From: Littorina saxatilis
Taxonomy: Eukaryota; Mollusca; Gastropoda; Littorinimorpha; Littorinidae
Reading direction: 5' to 3'
Assembly: GCF_037325665.1 (NCBI RefSeq)
Contig: NC_090252.1
Location: 54,554,806 to 54,618,805, forward strand
Length of the DNA: 64,000 nucleotides
How positions within the stretch are numbered: position 1 is the first letter of the stretch; every line of letters begins with the position of its first letter. Below are positions 60,047 through 64,000 of this stretch, one piece after another. The notes under the pieces are model-generated. The model searched no databases. It had not been told where the DNA came from and worked only from the letters and a program-made list of their open reading frames with translations. Both the position numbers and the translations under genes were made by a program.

Positions 60047-63000
60047 GTAAGTTCCTTACACATTGCACACATTAACATCAAACTCGGTACACTGCCAGTC
60101 TGGAACAACGTGTGATTTGTCCACGTGTAGTAAGTTCCTTACACAAACTCGGTACACTGCCAGTCTGGAACAACGTGTGATTTGTCCACGTGTAGTAAGT
60201 TCCTTACACAAACTCGGTACACTGCCAGTCTGGAACAACGTGTGATTTGTCCAGGTGTAGTAAGTTCCTTACACATTGCACACATTAACATCAAACTCGG
60301 TACACTGCCAGTCTGGAACAACGTGTGATTTGTCCACGTGTAGTAAGTTCCTTACACAAACTCGGTACACTGCCAGTCTGGAACAACGTGTGATTTGTCC
60401 AGGTGTAGTAAGTTCCTTACACATTGCACACATTAACATCAAACTCGGTACACTGCCAGTCTGGAACAACGTGTGATTTGTCCACGTGTAGTAAGTTCCT
60501 TACACATTGCACACATTAACATCAAACTCGGTACACTGCCAGTCTGGAACAACGTGTGATTTGTCCACGTGTAGTAAGTTCCTTACACATTGCACACATT
60601 AACATCAAACTCGGTACACTGCCAGTCTGGAACAACGTGTGATTTGTCCACGTGTAGTAAGTTCCTTACACATTGCACACATTAACATCAAACTCGGTAC
60701 ACTGCCAGTCTGGAACAACGTGTGATTTGTCCACGTGTAGTAAGTTCCTTACACATTGCACACATTAACATCAAACTCGGTACACTGCCAGTCTGGAACA
60801 ACGTGTGATTTGTCCACGTGTAGTAAGTTCCTTACACATTACAGACATTAACATCAAACTCGGTACACTGCCAGTCTGGAACAACGTGTGATTTGTCCAC
60901 GTGTAGTAAGTTCCTTACACATTACAGACATTAACATCAAACTCGGTACACTGCCAGTCTGGAACAACATGTGATTTGTCCACGTGTAGTAAGTTCCTTA
61001 CACATTGCAGACATTAACATCAAACTCGGTACACTGCCAGTCTGGAACAACATGTGATTTGTCCACGTGTAGTAAGTTCCTTACACATTGCAGACATTAA
61101 CATCAAACTCGGTACACTGCCAGTCTGGAACAACGTGTGATTTGTCCACGTGTAGTAAGTTCCTTACACATTGCAGACATTAACATCAAACTCGGTACAC
61201 TGCCAGTCTGGAACAACGTGTGATTTGTCCACGTGTAGTAAGTTCCTTACACATTGCACACATTAACATCAAACTCGGTACACTGCCAGTCTGGAACAAC
61301 GTGTGATTTGTCCAGGTGTAGTAAGTTCCTTACACATTGCACACATTAACATCAAACTCGGTACACTGCCAGTCTGGAACAACGTGTGATTTGTCCACGT
61401 GTAGTAAGTTCCTTACACATTGCACACATTAACATCAAACTCGGTACACTGCCAGTCTGGAACAACGTGTGATTTGTCCACGTGTAGTAAGTTCCTTACA
61501 CATTGCACACATTAACATCAAACTCGGTACACTGCCAGTCTGGAACAACGTGTGATTTGTCCAGGTGTAGTAAGTTCCTTACACATTGCACACATTAACA
61601 TCAAACTCGGTACACTGCCAGTCTGGAACAACGTGTGATTTGTCCAGGTGTAGTAAGTTCCTTACACATTGCACACATTAACATCAAACTCGGTACACTG
61701 CCAGTCTGGAACAACGTGTGATTTGTCCACGTGTAGTAAGTTCCTTACACATTGCACACATTAACATCAAACTCGGTACACTGCCAGTCTGGAACAACGT
61801 GTGATTTGTCCACGTGTAGTAAGTTCCTTACACATTGCACACATTAACATCAAACTCGGTACACTGCCAGTCTGGAACAACGTGTGATTTGTCCACGTGT
61901 AGTAAGTTCCTTACACATTGCACACATTAACATCAAACTCGGTACACTGCCAGTCTGGAACAACGTGTGATTTGTCCAGGTGTAGTAAGTTCCTTACACA
62001 TTACACACATTAACATCAAACTCGGTACACTGCCAGTCTGGAACAACGTGTGATTTGTCCACGTGTAGTAAGTTCCTTACACATTGCACACATTAACATC
62101 AAACTCGGTACACTGCCAGTCTGGAACAACATGTGATTTGTCCACGTGTAGTAAGTTCCTTACACATTGCAGACATTAACATCAAACTCGGTACACTGCC
62201 AGTCTGGAACAACATGTGATTTGTCCACGTGTAGTAAGTTCCTTACACATTGCAGACATTAACATCAAACTCGGTACACTGCCAGTCTGGAACAACATGT
62301 GATTTGTCCACGTGTAGTAAGTTCCTTACACATTGCAGACATTAACATCAAACTCGGTACACTGCCAGTCTGGAACAACATGTGATTTGTCCACGTGTAG
62401 TAAGTTCCTTACACATTGCAGACATTAACATCAAACTCGGTACACTGCCAGTCTGGAACAACATGTGATTTGTCCACGTGTAGTAAGTTCCTTACACATT
62501 GCAGACATTAACATCAAACTCGGTACACTGCCAGTCTGGAACAACATGTGATTTGTCCACGTGTAGTAAGTTCCTTACACATTACACACATTAACATCAA
62601 ACTCGGTACACTGCCAGTCTGGAACAACATGTGATTTGTCCACGTGTAGTAAGTTCCTTACACATTGCAGACATTAACATCAAACTCGGTACACTGCCAG
62701 TCTGGAACAACATGTGATTTGTCCACGTGTAGTAAGTTCCTTACACATTGCAGACATTAACATCAAACTCGGTACACTGCCAGTCTGGAACAACATGTGA
62801 TTTGTCCACGTGTAGTAAGTTCCTTACACATTGCAGACATTAACATCAAACTCGGTACACTGCCAGTCTGGAACAACATGTGATTTGTCCACGTGTAGTA
62901 AGTTCCTTACACATTGCAGACATTAACATCAAACTCGGTACACTGCCAGTCTGGAACAACATGTGATTTGTCCACGTGTAGTAAGTTCCTTACACATTGC

Positions 63001-63339
63001 AGACATTAACATCAAACTCGGTACACTGCCAGTCTGGAACAACATGTGATTTGTCCACGTGTAGTAAGTTCCTTACACATTGCACACATTAACATCAAAC
63101 TCGGTACACTGCCAGTCTGGAACAACGTGTGATTTGTCCACGTGTAGTAAGTTCCTTACACATTGCACACATTAACATCAAACTCGGTACACTGCCAGTC
63201 TGGAACAACGTGTGATTTGTCCACGTGTAGTAAGTTCCTTACACATTACAGACATTAACATCAAACTCGGTACACTGCCAGTCTGGAACAACATGTGATT
63301 TGTCCACGTGTAGTAAGTTCCTTACACATTGCAGACATT
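59998..63339 (+). repeat. 41-unit minisatellite of a half-exon plus splice donor
   Basis: Units start at AACTCGGTACACTGCCAGTC. By position count there are 41 starts, 59998 to 63264, spaced 83 bases except three spacings of 65 (60081, 60146 and 60294 units lack an 18-base intron part). Each unit holds the last 49 bases of exon D, the donor GTAAGTTCC and 25-34 bases of intron (TTACACATTGCACACATTAA). Variants are ACA/ACG (both Thr), CCACG/CCAGG and GCAC/GCAG, arranged in neighbouring runs, as expected from local unit exchange. No frame stays open through the array. Confidence 0.95.
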
Positions 63340-63783
63340 TGGGAATATATCTAACACGAACATTGTCTCAAATCGCTCCAAGAGCTATACAGTTCAGATT
63401 GGGGGTTGTCATTATGTGACGACACACCAGGAATACCTTAAAATAAACGTTTGAGCGCTCTCAAATTGAAAACGGCTGTGTTTTGAGTGCGCATCCCAGA
63501 CTGTAATTTTCATTGTGACGTTCTTTGTGCGACTCATAATGTTCGTCCTACCTTTCGACCCTGAGTAACTTTCACAGTAAACCAGATCAAGCAGGATGAA
63601 ACAAACTAGATATAATATTAAAACAACTGGCACAAGTTATGACTAGCACTACCATATCCTGATATCACAAAAGGTCTTACTTTTTTCTCAAACTGTGGAT
63701 AACCAAGGTGTTGAGTGGGGTATGGATTGTCCTCGGTCGGTCTGACATCCTTGAAATGCAAAGAACATATCCGCTGGTCTTTG
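63340..63783. other. No gene seen
   Basis: Short unique sequence between two tandem arrays; no exon with the module pattern was found. Confidence 0.45.
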
Positions 63784-63979
63784 GATGGGGAGATCAGCTT
63801 ACTGGTCCCTGGATGGGGAGATCAGCTTACTTGTCCCTGGATGGGGAGATCAGCTTACTTGTCCCTGGATGGGGAGATCAGCTTACTGGTCCCTGGATGG
63901 GGAGATCAGCTTACTGGTCCCTGGATGGGGAGATCAGCTTACTGGTCCCTGGATGGGGAGATCAGCTTACTGGTCCCTG
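63784..63979 (+). repeat. 28-bp minisatellite, 7 units
   Basis: GATGGGGAGATCAGCTTACT, then GGTCCCTG (TGTCCCTG in two units) repeats exactly every 28 bases from 63784, with a final partial GATG. The open frames crossing it come from the repeat composition. Confidence 0.9.
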
Positions 63980-64000
63980 GATGCACCCTGTTGATTAAGT

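Noticed and set aside
60063-60476. 60-66 codon frames on both strands in the array
   Set aside because: They arise only where 65-bp and 83-bp spacings alternate and have no start or splice context.
60050-63339. CRISPR-like array or a long repeat protein
   Set aside because: The unit is continuous and fully repeated with no unique spacers, the context is eukaryotic, and stops occur in every unit because 83 is not a multiple of three.

Overview
The window looks like non-coding-rich nuclear DNA of a gastropod mollusc. I recognise several of its repeat families from periwinkle (Littorina-type) sequence, but that is memory, not a search. It has spliced exons, dense microsatellites, tRNA-derived SINEs, foldback MITEs, LINE pieces and broken transposase genes, plus one 200-base run of N. 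There is no operon-like organisation. Intact single-exon genes are essentially absent.

Layout. 0-6 kb: relic exons of a SWIM zinc-finger protein, two MITEs, a broken THAP/Harbinger-type transposase gene on the minus strand and one candidate exon. 6-16 kb: a TGACCTTGA-rich element (A1), two tRNA-derived SINEs, microsatellites and two facing copies of family C around the gap. 19.8-24.2 kb: A2 abutting C3, long microsatellites, and an open 245-codon frame of unknown function ending in a LINE-like tail. 24.2-29 kb: a knot of local duplications with a 117-bp minisatellite in both orientations. 29-34.6 kb: C4 carrying a fresh retroposon insertion, then two head-to-tail broken copies of a repetitive gene family (U), separated by A3 and split by B. 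35-45 kb: foldback MITEs, a Tc1-like transposase, old C copies and a SINE inside a MITE. 45-56 kb: a weak four-exon gene candidate, a MULE-type MITE with a 9-bp target duplication, a deleted Mutator-like transposon and a LINE reverse-transcriptase fragment.

The best-supported live gene signal is on the plus strand. Four short exons (40819-40896, 56866-56970, 59198-59278, 59966-60046) all lie between good splice sites, all are in phase 1-1, and each encodes one cysteine-rich EB-like module. The last exon's 3' half, with its splice donor, seeds a 41-unit tandem array (59998-63339). This places about 40 extra identical 5' splice sites in the following intron.

The second theme is three element families (A, B, C) with the same 3' end logic: a short hairpin, then CTTG, inserted between two Ts. 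Families A and B also have a 5' end beginning TGAGTC or TGACTC. This fits Helentron-like non-autonomous elements. A and B carry arrays of nuclear-receptor half-sites (TCAAGGTCA, DR0, DR1). No computation or database search was run; all family names rest on motifs read by eye.
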